64,000 nt of DNA. It comes from Granulosicoccus sp045110475. GTDB taxonomy: Bacteria > Pseudomonadota > Gammaproteobacteria > Granulosicoccales > Granulosicoccaceae. A model generated the notes under the pieces. It did no database searches. It had not been told where the DNA came from and saw only the letters and a list, made by a program, of their open reading frames with translations. The stretch spans positions 46,852-110,851 of the forward strand of contig JBGCGC010000129.1 of NCBI GenBank assembly GCA_045110475.1, written 5' to 3'. The number at the start of each line of letters is the position of its first letter. Position 1 is the stretch's first letter. The position numbers and the translations under genes were made by a program. This document shows positions 34,621 through 43,414 of the stretch, piece after piece.

Positions 34621-36081
34621 ATGTCAACTAGCCCCCGTGTCATTGTAGACGCTGCGCTTCTGGGTGAGAACTACGAAGTAAGTGGTCCTTGCGAGATCGA
34701 GTTTTCCGACGGACGTATTGCGCGAATCAGATCGTTAAATCGTTCAGAGCGGCAAACTGGCCAGCCTCGGCTGTTGGGGTTGCCATCGCTGGTTGATGCT
34801 CACAATCACGCACGTCCACTATCAACCACATCGTTTGGCTGTGGGGGTCAACGACTGGAAACCTGGTTGCCCCAGTTAGCCGTCATGCCCTCAGTCGATG
34901 TCTATACGGCTGCAGCTGCCTCGTTTGCTCGCTCTTTACGCGGTGGTGCAACATCCGTCATGGTCCACTTGACACGTCCAATGGGCAAACTGAGTCTACC
35001 CGAAGAGGCGAGGGAAATTGCGCGTGCTGCCCGGGATGTGGGTGTTTCTATCGGATTAGCTATTTCGATGAGAGATCGAAATCCGTTAGTTTATGGTGAT
35101 CATGAAACACTGCTCAAGGGATTCAGCGAGCAGGAGCGCTTGCTCGTTCAAAAAACCTGGCTTCGGCCTCTTCCTGATGTCGTGGATCAATTACAGCTTG
35201 TCGATAACGTCTCTGAAGCACTGAAAGGTATTGAAAATCATGTAGACGTTCAGTACGGACCAACCGGCGTGCAGTGGTGCAGCGATGAGCTACTGGCCGG
35301 GATTGCCAAAGCGTCAGCGAAGAGCGGGCGGCGCATACACATGCATCTGCTGGAAACAGATGCGCAGCGACGTTGGGCCGATGCCACGTATCCAACGGGC
35401 ATTGTGTCCCATCTCAGTAAGATTGGAATGCTATCGCCGCGTCTTACGCTCGCCCATTGTGTCTGGGCACGCCCGGAAGAGTTGGATCACATAGGCTCAG
35501 CTGGTGCGCGTATTGCTGTCAGCACATCGTCTAACCTGCATCTGTTTTCGGGGATTGCCTCAGTGATCAATATGCAAAAGGCGGGTGTAGAGGTTGCGAT
35601 GGGGCTGGATGGCTGTGCACTTGATGAGGATGACGATGCATTGCGAGAGCTGCGGCTGTTTCATATTCTCAATCACTCGCACGGGTTTGGTCGCGAGGGC
35701 GTGTCATCAACTGATGCGCTGCGTGCTGCGTGTGTTTTCGGTCGGACAGGCTTGGGTCTATCGGCCGGCGGTGTATTGAGCGAAGGCATGCCTGCGGATA
35801 TGCTGGTCCTTGATCTGGACATGCTCGACCCGGATGCCCTGATGGAGGTGGATCCGCGCCACTACCTCTTTTCGCGTGCAACCAAGGCGCACATCGTAGA
35901 TGCCTATCGCTCCGGGTGTCAGGTGATTCGGAACGGTGAGCTTACCGGTGTCGATTTGCAGGCTCTGGAGCAGACACTTCGTCATGAGTATCGTCTTGCT
36001 TTGAAAGAGACCGATGACTTGAGTGGCGTCTGGGAGACGTTAAAACACAGGATCAGTACGCACTATCAGGGATGTTGTTAA
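34621..36081 (+). CDS. Subtype-III amidohydrolase (deaminase type), paralogue of 13528 product
   Basis: With the ATG at 34621 (TTG at 34603 is the alternative) the protein has 486 residues. Metal ligands are H61/H63 (VDAHNHARP), H242 with E245 (IHMHLLETDAQ), H279 (LAHCVWA) and D330 (MGLDGCALDEDDD). ISMRDRNPLVYGD and LSPRLTLAHCVW match the same segments of the 13528 protein. Relatives deaminate or dechlorinate purines, pyrimidines and s-triazines. Directly before a cyanurate/barbiturate ring opener, a role in stripping an amino group from the ring is the simplest reading. The stop overlaps the next start (TAATG). Confidence 0.82.
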   Translation: MSTSPRVIVDAALLGENYEVSGPCEIEFSDGRIARIRSLNRSERQTGQPRLLGLPSLVDAHNHARPLSTTSFGCGGQRLETWLPQLAVMPSVDVYTAAAASFARSLRGGATSVMVHLTRPMGKLSLPEEAREIARAARDVGVSIGLAISMRDRNPLVYGDHETLLKGFSEQERLLVQKTWLRPLPDVVDQLQLVDNVSEALKGIENHVDVQYGPTGVQWCSDELLAGIAKASAKSGRRIHMHLLETDAQRRWADATYPTGIVSHLSKIGMLSPRLTLAHCVWARPEELDHIGSAGARIAVSTSSNLHLFSGIASVINMQKAGVEVAMGLDGCALDEDDDALRELRLFHILNHSHGFGREGVSSTDALRAACVFGRTGLGLSAGGVLSEGMPADMLVLDLDMLDPDALMEVDPRHYLFSRATKAHIVDAYRSGCQVIRNGELTGVDLQALEQTLRHEYRLALKETDDLSGVWETLKHRISTHYQGCC

Positions 36082-37175
36082 TGACACGCCGCGCTGACGT
36101 GCATCGGATCGCCATGCAATCACCTGATGATGTGTCCGGTATCCGCCTACTTATTGAACAAGCAAGGCTTGATCCTTGTACGGTCGTTGCTGTGCTTGGC
36201 AAAACAGAAGGCAATGGCTGTGTCAATGACTTCACCCGCGGATACGCTACTCAGTCTCTTCGGCATCTGTTTTCTCATTGGTTAAGTGAGGATCAGCTGG
36301 ACAAGGTTCCATTTGTCATGTCCGGTGGAACCGAAGGTGGCCTGTCGCCACACTGGATAGTCATCACCGTGAAAAAAAATGAAGAGCCGCCGCAGAATTC
36401 TGCAACCGTTGCACAGGCGCTGGCGGTTGGGAGTGCTGTGACCCGTGATTTGCTGCCTTCGGAGTTAGGGCGATGTGTGCAGGCAGATATCGTCAAGCAG
36501 GGCGTGCTGAAAGCGATGCATCAAGCCAATATCCAGAGTCCGGATGATGTGCATCTGGTTCAGGTTAAATGCCCGCTACTAACCTCCGGCCGCATCGAAC
36601 AGGTCGGTGGCGATGTGGCGACAACGGATACGCTCAAATCCATGAGTTTATCGCGCGCGGCATCTGCGCTTGGCGTGGGTATGGCGCTGGGTGAGGTTGC
36701 GCGTGTTGACGATGTCCGGATTGGTACTGATTTATCCTTGTGGTCTGGCAGAGCCTCTTGTTCCGCAGGTATAGAATTAATGGGGTGTGAGATTGTTGTA
36801 TTGGGACAATCGATATCATGGTCTGGACCGTTGAGAGTGGCACACGCTGTTATGCAGGATACGATTGATGCTTCAACGCTAATGGATCTTATAGCCAGAA
36901 CATCCGGTGAACGATACGCGAGTGCGCATGGTTCCCATATCGTTGCCACATTGGCAAAGGCTGAAGCATCCAGCACCGGACACATTCGTGGTAGTCGACA
37001 CACCATGCTTAACGATAGTGATATTGCGGCGACACGCCATGTGCGCTCATTTGTTGGTGGGCTATTGGCTGGACTGGTTGGCAATACAGAGATTTTTGTA
37101 TCAGGGGGTGCCGAACATCAGGGGCCAGACGGCGGGGGGCCGGTAGCCATCATATACAGCACAGATAGTCTATGA
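36081..37175 (+). CDS. Cyanuric acid amidohydrolase / barbiturase family ring-opening hydrolase
   Basis: The protein has 364 residues from the ATG at 36081, about the length of AtzD. The family's threefold-repeated fold shows its three Lys-Ser pairs: K41 (VLGKTEGNGCVND) with S81 (VMSGGTEGG), K163 (VQVKCPLLT) with S226 (GRASCSAGIEL), and K293 (AKAEAS) with S341 (VSGGAEHQGPDGGGPVA). No other family has these motifs. Cyanuric acid hydrolase makes carboxybiuret, which decays to biuret; barbiturase makes ureidomalonate. The sequence alone does not decide which. A biuret hydrolase homologue at 6191 favours cyanuric acid, whereas the allantoinase-like and SDR neighbours would suit a pyrimidine. It is the last gene of the operon. 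Confidence 0.92.
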   Translation: MTRRADVHRIAMQSPDDVSGIRLLIEQARLDPCTVVAVLGKTEGNGCVNDFTRGYATQSLRHLFSHWLSEDQLDKVPFVMSGGTEGGLSPHWIVITVKKNEEPPQNSATVAQALAVGSAVTRDLLPSELGRCVQADIVKQGVLKAMHQANIQSPDDVHLVQVKCPLLTSGRIEQVGGDVATTDTLKSMSLSRAASALGVGMALGEVARVDDVRIGTDLSLWSGRASCSAGIELMGCEIVVLGQSISWSGPLRVAHAVMQDTIDASTLMDLIARTSGERYASAHGSHIVATLAKAEASSTGHIRGSRHTMLNDSDIAATRHVRSFVGGLLAGLVGNTEIFVSGGAEHQGPDGGGPVAIIYSTDSL

Positions 37176-37324
37176 ATGAATTATGTTCTATACATTCAAT
37201 TGAGCGGAGCTACTTTACCGGCTCTGTTTTAACTAGTCAGAAATAACAATGACTACGTGAAAAAGCGCTAATCATTTCACAAACTATACCCCACGCAACA
37301 CAAATTGAATCCTGCAATTAGACG

Positions 37325-38158
37325 TTGACCACGATATCGGTCAATCGTCTCCGCAGTATACCGAGGCTGTCGTTGAATCGACTATGGTTTGATACACTCA
37401 CAGCCAATCTCCTATTCTATTGGCCTGGATCAGCGCAAGTTTTGGAAATCCAATACCTTCTGTTCGTTCTACTTGGGTTTGCGTCTTCTATCGTATCGGC
37501 AGTCTTCGGTTTTGGCACAGCGCTTATTGTTCTGGCGGTGGGGTCTCATATCCTTCCCGTCAAGGAGGCCATCGTACTCGGTACAGTTCTGTTCGCTACT
37601 TCAACAGTATTTAAAACAGTGCTTTTAGGTAAGCACATCGACTGGAAAGTAGCGGGAACAATGGCCGTCGCTAGTCTGCCTTTCGCATATTTGGGTGCGT
37701 CATGGCTTACTGAAGTGCCTTCAGAGTTACTTCGACGTTCCCTTGGCGTAATGATATTGTTGTACGTTGTGCTAACACTATTTAATTTGTTTCCAAAATT
37801 CAAAATCGGAACCATCGGTCTGATTGGCGGATCGGCGGCCTACGGATTCGTTTCCGGTTTACTGGGTAGCGGTAACTTGATCAAGGCGATTATGTTTCGT
37901 GAAATGAGCATAACGAAACATGCGTTCGTCGGAGCCATGGCTGCCACCTCGGTTTTGTCCAATACGGCGAAATTAAGTGCTTACGCAGCGTCAGATCTGA
38001 TCAGTGCCCACCAGATAGTACCGATTATCGGGCTTGTTTTAGGAGCAATTGCAGCTGTTCTGATTGGTCGGAAAATACTTGATGTTGTCAGTGTGTTGCA
38101 TTTTGAGAAAGGCATTCATGTTGTGCTGGTTGTAAGCGCGCTCGCCTTGCTGTTTTGA
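37325..38158 (+). CDS. TauE/SafE-like membrane permease
   Basis: The protein has up to 277 residues if the TTG at 37325 is used; no in-frame ATG occurs near the beginning, and a TTG at about 37442 would start just before the conserved region. Eight hydrophobic segments are seen. GFGTALIVLAVGSHILPVKEA and LGASWLTEVPSELLRRSLG match the TauE/SafE family (PF01925), exporters or importers of sulfite, sulfoacetate and other small organic anions. It stands alone, 149 nt after the ring-opening operon. It may export an acid left after nitrogen removal, which is speculation. Confidence 0.72.
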   Translation: MTTISVNRLRSIPRLSLNRLWFDTLTANLLFYWPGSAQVLEIQYLLFVLLGFASSIVSAVFGFGTALIVLAVGSHILPVKEAIVLGTVLFATSTVFKTVLLGKHIDWKVAGTMAVASLPFAYLGASWLTEVPSELLRRSLGVMILLYVVLTLFNLFPKFKIGTIGLIGGSAAYGFVSGLLGSGNLIKAIMFREMSITKHAFVGAMAATSVLSNTAKLSAYAASDLISAHQIVPIIGLVLGAIAAVLIGRKILDVVSVLHFEKGIHVVLVVSALALLF

Positions 38159-38202
38159 CACCTGGACCAACCGGGTTTGGCCGGCAGTGATTTGCCAGTC
38201 AA

Positions 38203-38850
38203 TCAGTTAATTGCTCCACGTAGAATACCGATCGCCGCTTGTGTTCCATCAATGACCGGCACCCCGACAGATGTCGCTACTCTGGAGGCTAAACCCGCAA
38301 GTGGTCCGCCGCCCAGAATAATACTGGATATCGCATCTTCGGCACATGCAATACACAACGCGTTGATGGCTTCAAACCGTTCATCCTGAACCTCAGCAGC
38401 ATCGTAGGCTGTTCGATCGGACACGCCTTTCACGCTCAGCAATTGATCACCCAAGCCGTAAAACAGAGCGCGAGTATGCAGTGCGGGTGCCAGAGCTTCG
38501 TCAAAGGTCACAATCGAGAATTTCCCACCCAGACAACGCGCTGAAGCAAATGCCGCGCTCGCAATCCCCACAACCGGTATGTCTGGATAGGCTAGCCGCA
38601 CCGCTTCAGTACCAGTGTCTCCGAACGAGGCAAGCACAATACCGTCGGCATTTTTAACGTGCGCATCAACGGAGACCATCACCCCATCGACAGCATCGAC
38701 TCCGTCTTGATCGGTAACGATAAGTTCGGGACCAAACGCCGCAGGCACCGTCGTGAATACGTCGTCATTAAACGCCACCGCCTGAGCTGCAGCATCAATG
38801 CGCCGGGTAACACCGAGGGAGGTATTCGGATTGACAATAAGTAGTCGCAT
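38203..38850 (-). CDS. Asp/Glu/hydantoin-racemase-fold protein lacking both catalytic cysteines
   Basis: The start is taken at the ATG at 38850, overlapping the stop of the TRAP permease (TAATG), giving 215 residues. The frame is open further upstream only inside that gene. The fold is shown by MRLLIVNPNTSLGVTRRI, IVLASFGDTGTEAV and IILGGGPLAGLA. As in the 11747 protein, both positions that carry catalytic cysteines in hydantoin racemase are changed (here Ser and Gly). It is the last gene of a TRAP-transporter operon and probably acts on the imported acid. Confidence 0.75.
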   Translation of the reverse strand: MRLLIVNPNTSLGVTRRIDAAAQAVAFNDDVFTTVPAAFGPELIVTDQDGVDAVDGVMVSVDAHVKNADGIVLASFGDTGTEAVRLAYPDIPVVGIASAAFASARCLGGKFSIVTFDEALAPALHTRALFYGLGDQLLSVKGVSDRTAYDAAEVQDERFEAINALCIACAEDAISSIILGGGPLAGLASRVATSVGVPVIDGTQAAIGILRGAIN

Positions 38851-40136
38851 TACAGGATCAAGGAGGGCAGCCAGAGTGAGAGTTTCGGGAAGACATTGAT
38901 AAGCGCAAGTGCAACCATCATCGCTCCGATGAACCAAAGCATGGAAGGAATAATTTTCGCAATGGAGATCCTCGCTATTGCGCAAGTGATCAATACCACC
39001 GACGCAACGGGAGGTGTTTGTTGTCCGATGCCCAGATTGATCGTCAGGATGAGCCCGAAGTGAACTCGGTCAATACCCAGTTGATCTGCCAACGGCAGGA
39101 AAATGGGAACGAGCATTAAAATGGCAGGGGTGCCGTGGATTATGGTTCCCGCCAGGAGGAAAAATACGTTGATCGCCAACAGCACTACCCAGTAGTTGTC
39201 AGAAATGCCCAGAATTGCCTGTGCGATATCCTGTGGGATACGCTGGTTGGTCATGTACCAGCCCAGTAAAGTGGAGGTAGCGACAATGAACATTAGCATG
39301 GCACTTCGCTTGCCAGCGATGCGAAGGGTATCGATAAGGCTGTTCAGACGAATGGTACGGTAAAGAAAGGCAGCCATGATTATTGACCACAGAGCGGCAA
39401 TGGCGCCTGCCTCAGTTGCTGTAAAAATGCCTCCCAGAATGCCCCACAATATCAGAATGGGAAGTGTTAAAGGAATTGCAGCCTCTTTGCCAGTCTCAAT
39501 AACACGTTTGAATGAAAACTCACCTTCAGTCGGATAGCCACGTTTGATGGACATGCCATAAGCGGTGCCCATGAGTAGCGCGCAAACCATAAAACCCGGA
39601 ATGATGCCGGCTGCAAATAGCTCCGCAATGGAGGCGTTTGCAACGTACGCGTAAAGGATCAAGTTAAGACTGGGCGGAACAATAATGGCCATGGTGGCTG
39701 AGGTTGAGGTTACGGCGGCGGCAAAGGCTGCTGGATACCCGCGCTTTTTCATTTGTGGAATCATGACTGAACCAATCGCTGCGGCATCCGAGGTAGCCGT
39801 GCCGGAGATCTCGGAAAAGAACAGCGATGTCAGGATATTCACATGAGCCAGTCCCCCACGAATATGACCAACCAATGAGGATGCAAAGGCAATGAGCTTC
39901 TCCGCTATACGCCCCTGATTCATCACCTCCCCCGCAATCATGAAAAGCAGAGCGGCGACGAGCAGGTAATTGTTTGCACCACCAAACGGGATGAGTCCGA
40001 TGATCTGGGGAACAACCGCAGGGTCCAGAAAAATCAGAGTTGCAGCTGTCACTCCCAGTACAAAGGCTATGGGTAAGCCAAGTAGCAACAGTGCGATCAA
40101 CAGGCCAAGGATCATCCAGCCAGGATCAAGAATCAT
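38850..40136 (-). CDS. TRAP transporter large permease (DctM type)
   Basis: The start is taken at the ATG at 40136, which overlaps the small-permease stop (TGATG). The 428-residue protein has about 12 hydrophobic segments and the family landmarks LGLPIAFVLGVTAA, SLFFSEISGTATSDAAAIGSVMIPQM and a late LTINLGIGQQTPPVASVL-like stretch. It forms the sodium-coupled transport channel with the small permease at 40136-40675 and the binding protein at 40672-41652. Confidence 0.92.
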   Translation of the reverse strand: MILDPGWMILGLLIALLLLGLPIAFVLGVTAATLIFLDPAVVPQIIGLIPFGGANNYLLVAALLFMIAGEVMNQGRIAEKLIAFASSLVGHIRGGLAHVNILTSLFFSEISGTATSDAAAIGSVMIPQMKKRGYPAAFAAAVTSTSATMAIIVPPSLNLILYAYVANASIAELFAAGIIPGFMVCALLMGTAYGMSIKRGYPTEGEFSFKRVIETGKEAAIPLTLPILILWGILGGIFTATEAGAIAALWSIIMAAFLYRTIRLNSLIDTLRIAGKRSAMLMFIVATSTLLGWYMTNQRIPQDIAQAILGISDNYWVVLLAINVFFLLAGTIIHGTPAILMLVPIFLPLADQLGIDRVHFGLILTINLGIGQQTPPVASVVLITCAIARISIAKIIPSMLWFIGAMMVALALINVFPKLSLWLPSLIL

Positions 40137-40675
40137 CAGGCGTCGTTCTCTGGCAATAGATCGTCTGCGGTGATTCGTCCGGTGATAAGGCGCGCGAAGC
40201 GCACACAACAGAAAATCGCAATAAGCGCACCACCCAATGGCATCGCGCTACGAAAGAATGCCATGGGCAAATCAACTGAAATCAGTTGGCGGGAACCAAA
40301 ACTTATCGCCGCGACGCCCCCGTAGTAGGCGAGTAAAACTCCAAACACTCCCATCAATACAAGGTTGCCGCACATGACAATCGTTTTCATATGCCCTGGC
40401 AACATCCGTAGTACGGCGTCGAAACCAAGATGTTCGTTGCTGCGGGTAAGGTAGGCTGCACCAATAAATGTCAGCATAGCCAGTATGTGAGCAGGAAGCT
40501 CCTCACCCCAGGAGACGCTGTTGTTGAGAATGAATCGCGCAAAAACAGCGTAGTTCAGCATCAGTAGAAGCAGTCCGGCCAGGGTGATAACCAGAACATC
40601 CAGCGCACGTCCGATCAGATGATCGACACGGTCGATGAATGCAAAGGTTTGATCCATGACCGGACCAGACTTCAT
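40136..40675 (-). CDS. TRAP transporter small permease (DctQ type)
   Basis: The protein has 179 residues with four hydrophobic segments. NSVSWGEELPAHILAMLTFIGAAYLTRSNEHLGFD carries the tryptophan-glutamate and histidine features of DctQ proteins. Its ATG overlaps the binding-protein stop (ATGA), and an internal ATG at 40657 is an alternative start. It connects to the large permease. Confidence 0.9.
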   Translation of the reverse strand: MKSGPVMDQTFAFIDRVDHLIGRALDVLVITLAGLLLLMLNYAVFARFILNNSVSWGEELPAHILAMLTFIGAAYLTRSNEHLGFDAVLRMLPGHMKTIVMCGNLVLMGVFGVLLAYYGGVAAISFGSRQLISVDLPMAFFRSAMPLGGALIAIFCCVRFARLITGRITADDLLPENDA

Positions 40676-41652
40676 TTTATACCCAATGCAACACGGGTCT
40701 CTTCAATCATGTCAGCCCCGATAACATCCACAAAGGTTTCGCTTTCATACAGCGGTGCTGCAGCCGCTTGAAACGCAGCAAAATCAATGTCGTTGACTTC
40801 AAGCTTTTCAGTCAGGGCTTTTATCACTGTGGCGTCTGTCTCTTCGCCCCACGCAAAGGTCCATGGGGCGACATCGGCGGCCACGCTCAACACCGTGTCT
40901 TTTAACTCGGGATCGAGACTTGCCAGATAGGCTTCACTGAATACAAGAAAGGTTGGTAAATAGACGTGATTTGAGAGCGACATGTACCCTTGAACCTCAA
41001 ACAGCTTGGCGCTGTCAACCACCTGGGCAGGATTCTCTTGTCCGTCAATGACACCCTGATCCAGCGCCGAATAGACTTCTCCAAAGGACAGAGGAGTCGC
41101 GTTAGCGCCCAGAGTGTTGAACATTTCAACTCGTTGTCGCGAGGTAGGTGTCCGAATTTTCAGCCCTTCCAGATCGGCAGGCACAACAATCGGGCGCTGT
41201 TTGTTTGTGATTTGTCGAAAGCCGTTGTCCCACATGGCTCCCAGCATCATACCGGTGCCTTCAAACCCGGCCTTCAGCATATCGCCCGCTTTGCTTGCAG
41301 CGAAGAGTTTTACGGCTGCACGGTCTTCAAAAAGATAGGGCAGATCAAAGATAGCGGCGCGTTTGTTAATTTGGGCAATGGCAGAGGCAGACAAAGACGC
41401 CTGATGCGTGCCAAGCGATAGTCCCTGTAAGACATCCTCCTCGGAACCCAATGTGTTGGACATGAATATCTCAACATCGATTTTTTCCGGCGCTGCCGCC
41501 TCAAGCTGCTTTTCATATTCCAGTAGAAATGTATGCGCGAATGAGCCCTCTGGAAGTGAGGAGTTAATCTGCAAGGTAGCCTGAGCAAGAGCCATCGCAG
41601 GAGACAATGCAAGCAATACGGTGGCGAGCACCCGCTTTCGTGAGATATACAT
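40672..41652 (-). CDS. TRAP transporter substrate-binding protein (DctP type)
   Basis: The ATG at 41652 is chosen because a signal peptide begins there (MYISRKRVLATVLLALSPAMALA) and AAGGAAAG lies upstream. The protein has 326 residues. Family features are NTLGSEEDVLQGLSLGTHQAS, the ligand-binding arginine region LKIRTPTSR and FGEVYSALDQGVIDGQENP, where the arginine normally grips a carboxylate. The ligand is therefore probably an organic acid. The gene is divergent from the M20 amidohydrolase at 41985. Confidence 0.9.
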   Translation of the reverse strand: MYISRKRVLATVLLALSPAMALAQATLQINSSLPEGSFAHTFLLEYEKQLEAAAPEKIDVEIFMSNTLGSEEDVLQGLSLGTHQASLSASAIAQINKRAAIFDLPYLFEDRAAVKLFAASKAGDMLKAGFEGTGMMLGAMWDNGFRQITNKQRPIVVPADLEGLKIRTPTSRQRVEMFNTLGANATPLSFGEVYSALDQGVIDGQENPAQVVDSAKLFEVQGYMSLSNHVYLPTFLVFSEAYLASLDPELKDTVLSVAADVAPWTFAWGEETDATVIKALTEKLEVNDIDFAAFQAAAAPLYESETFVDVIGADMIEETRVALGIK

Positions 41653-41984
41653 GGAGACGATTCTTTCCTTGTTGAGAGAAGATGAAATTGTGCGTGACAA
41701 AAACTTGTGCGCACGATACGTACCATGGCGCAAAGACCCGTTTTCCCTTGTAGAGGCCGCAAGTACAGCGGTTTGCAGCACTGTTTTAGATCATGAATTG
41801 ATGCCTTATGAGGCAATTTAGTCGCCTTTTGATCACCTCGGGTTGCGTCATATTCGCGACGACGCCTGGTTTACGGAATGAAAGGTCAGGGCTGAATTCA
41901 GGAATGACATCTCGAGCGTGATTACTTTATGCTGTGAATGGCAAGTTTCTATAGACAGGCAACGTGAGCAACTGGAGTGGAGTA
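41653..41984. promoter_or_regulatory. Divergent promoter region with candidate operators
   Basis: This gap of 332 bp separates the TRAP operon and the M20/Dpp operon. At 41802-41815 TGCCT-TATG-AGGCA is a perfect 14-bp palindrome, extended weakly on both sides. Near the TRAP gene, TTGTGCG occurs twice (41688, 41705) and the second copy includes the palindrome GTGCGCAC. A shared regulator binding here could control both operons; no regulator gene is next to them. Confidence 0.4.
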
Positions 41985-43409
41985 ATGCGGAATACGAATG
42001 AAATCTGGGAGTATGTTGACCATCACAGCCATGCGTTTATCGAGCTTTCCGATCGTGTCTTTGATATTCCTGAAACGCTCTATAACGAGTATCAGTCAGT
42101 TGCTGAACATAAAGCCATGCTCGATAGTCAGGGTTTTCGGGTTACAGAAAACGCTGCTGATATCCCGACGGCAGTGTTGGGTGAAGCGGGTGACGAAGGG
42201 CCGGTAATCGCGATTCTTGGCGAATTCGATGCTTTGCCGTATTTGAGCCAGGAGCCGGGAGTTGCCGAGCCTAAACCACTGGAAGACGGGGGCAATGGTC
42301 ATGGTTGCGGTCACAATTTATTGGGATCTGCAGCGCTTCTGGCTGCCACGGCGGTCAAGGATTGGCTGGCGCAAAGCGGTGTCAAGGCACGCGTTCGTTA
42401 CTACGGATGCCCGGCCGAAGAGGGTGGGGCGGCAAAGGCCTTCATGGTCAGGGACGGCTTGTTTGATGATGTTGATCTTGCTATATCGTGGCATCCGGCA
42501 ACGTTCACCTGTGTCAACAAGGCCAATTCGCTGGCAAACACGCGTATCGACTTTACCTTTAACGGCAAGGCCTCGCATGCGGCGGCTGCCCCCGAACTTG
42601 GCCGTAGCGCGCTCGACGCCGTAGAGCTGATGAATGTAGGGGTCAACTACATGCGAGAGCACATGCCCGATGATGCGCGAGTGCACTATGCGTATCTGGA
42701 TGCAGGTGGTGTTGCGCCCAACGTGGTTCAGCACCGAGCCACCGTTCGCCAGCTGGTTAGAGCGCGAGATCTGCCGGGTCTAAGATCGCTGCTTGAGCGG
42801 GTAAAGAAAATCGCCGAAGGCGCGGCGTTGATGACAGAGACCACGGTAGAGTCAAAGGTATTCACGGGCGTGTCGAATCTGCTTGGCAATCGGCCACTGG
42901 AGGAAGCCATGCAGGCGGAACTTGAACATCTTGGTCCGGTTGAATTTGACGAGAACGATCAGGCATTTGCCCGGGAGATACAAAAAACCCTGACCGATGA
43001 AGATATTGCCGTCTCCTTTCGACGTTGCGGTATGCCAGCACCGGAAAGAGCGCTTGCGCTTTGTGATTTTATTGCGCCACTGGATATGATTGGCGAAGGT
43101 GGCGAGGGATCAACCGATGTCGGAGACACCAGTTGGGCTGTACCCACCGTACAGGCGCGTGTTGCTACATGTGCTGTGGGTACGCCATTTCATACCTGGC
43201 AAACCGTCGCTCAAGGTAAATCACCGGCAGCTCATAAGGGCATGATATACGCTGCAAAGGCCATGGCAGCAACCGCAAAACGTGCGATTGAAGACAAGGC
43301 CTTGCGCGAGGCTGCCAGGGAAGTGCATCGGGCACAGCTTGCTAAAATCCCCTATATTTCGCCATTGCCTGAAGACGTTACACCACCCATCGTACCGCGA
43401 AAGGCTTGA
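41985..43409 (+). CDS. M20-family amidohydrolase (AbgB-like)
   Basis: The ATG at 41985 is chosen because GGAG lies 4 nt upstream; an in-frame GTG at 41964 is less likely. The 474-residue protein has the M20 metal site: GNGHGCGHNLLGSAA, PAEEGGAAK and WHPATF, plus the dimerisation-domain motif GKASHAAAAPELGRSALDAVEL. It is most like p-aminobenzoyl-glutamate hydrolase subunit B (AbgB) and related N-acyl or N-carbamoyl amino acid hydrolases. With MlrC and a peptide-type importer downstream, an imported amide or small peptide conjugate is a reasonable substrate. Confidence 0.87.
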   Translation: MRNTNEIWEYVDHHSHAFIELSDRVFDIPETLYNEYQSVAEHKAMLDSQGFRVTENAADIPTAVLGEAGDEGPVIAILGEFDALPYLSQEPGVAEPKPLEDGGNGHGCGHNLLGSAALLAATAVKDWLAQSGVKARVRYYGCPAEEGGAAKAFMVRDGLFDDVDLAISWHPATFTCVNKANSLANTRIDFTFNGKASHAAAAPELGRSALDAVELMNVGVNYMREHMPDDARVHYAYLDAGGVAPNVVQHRATVRQLVRARDLPGLRSLLERVKKIAEGAALMTETTVESKVFTGVSNLLGNRPLEEAMQAELEHLGPVEFDENDQAFAREIQKTLTDEDIAVSFRRCGMPAPERALALCDFIAPLDMIGEGGEGSTDVGDTSWAVPTVQARVATCAVGTPFHTWQTVAQGKSPAAHKGMIYAAKAMAATAKRAIEDKALREAAREVHRAQLAKIPYISPLPEDVTPPIVPRKA

Positions 43410-43414
43410 CGGTC

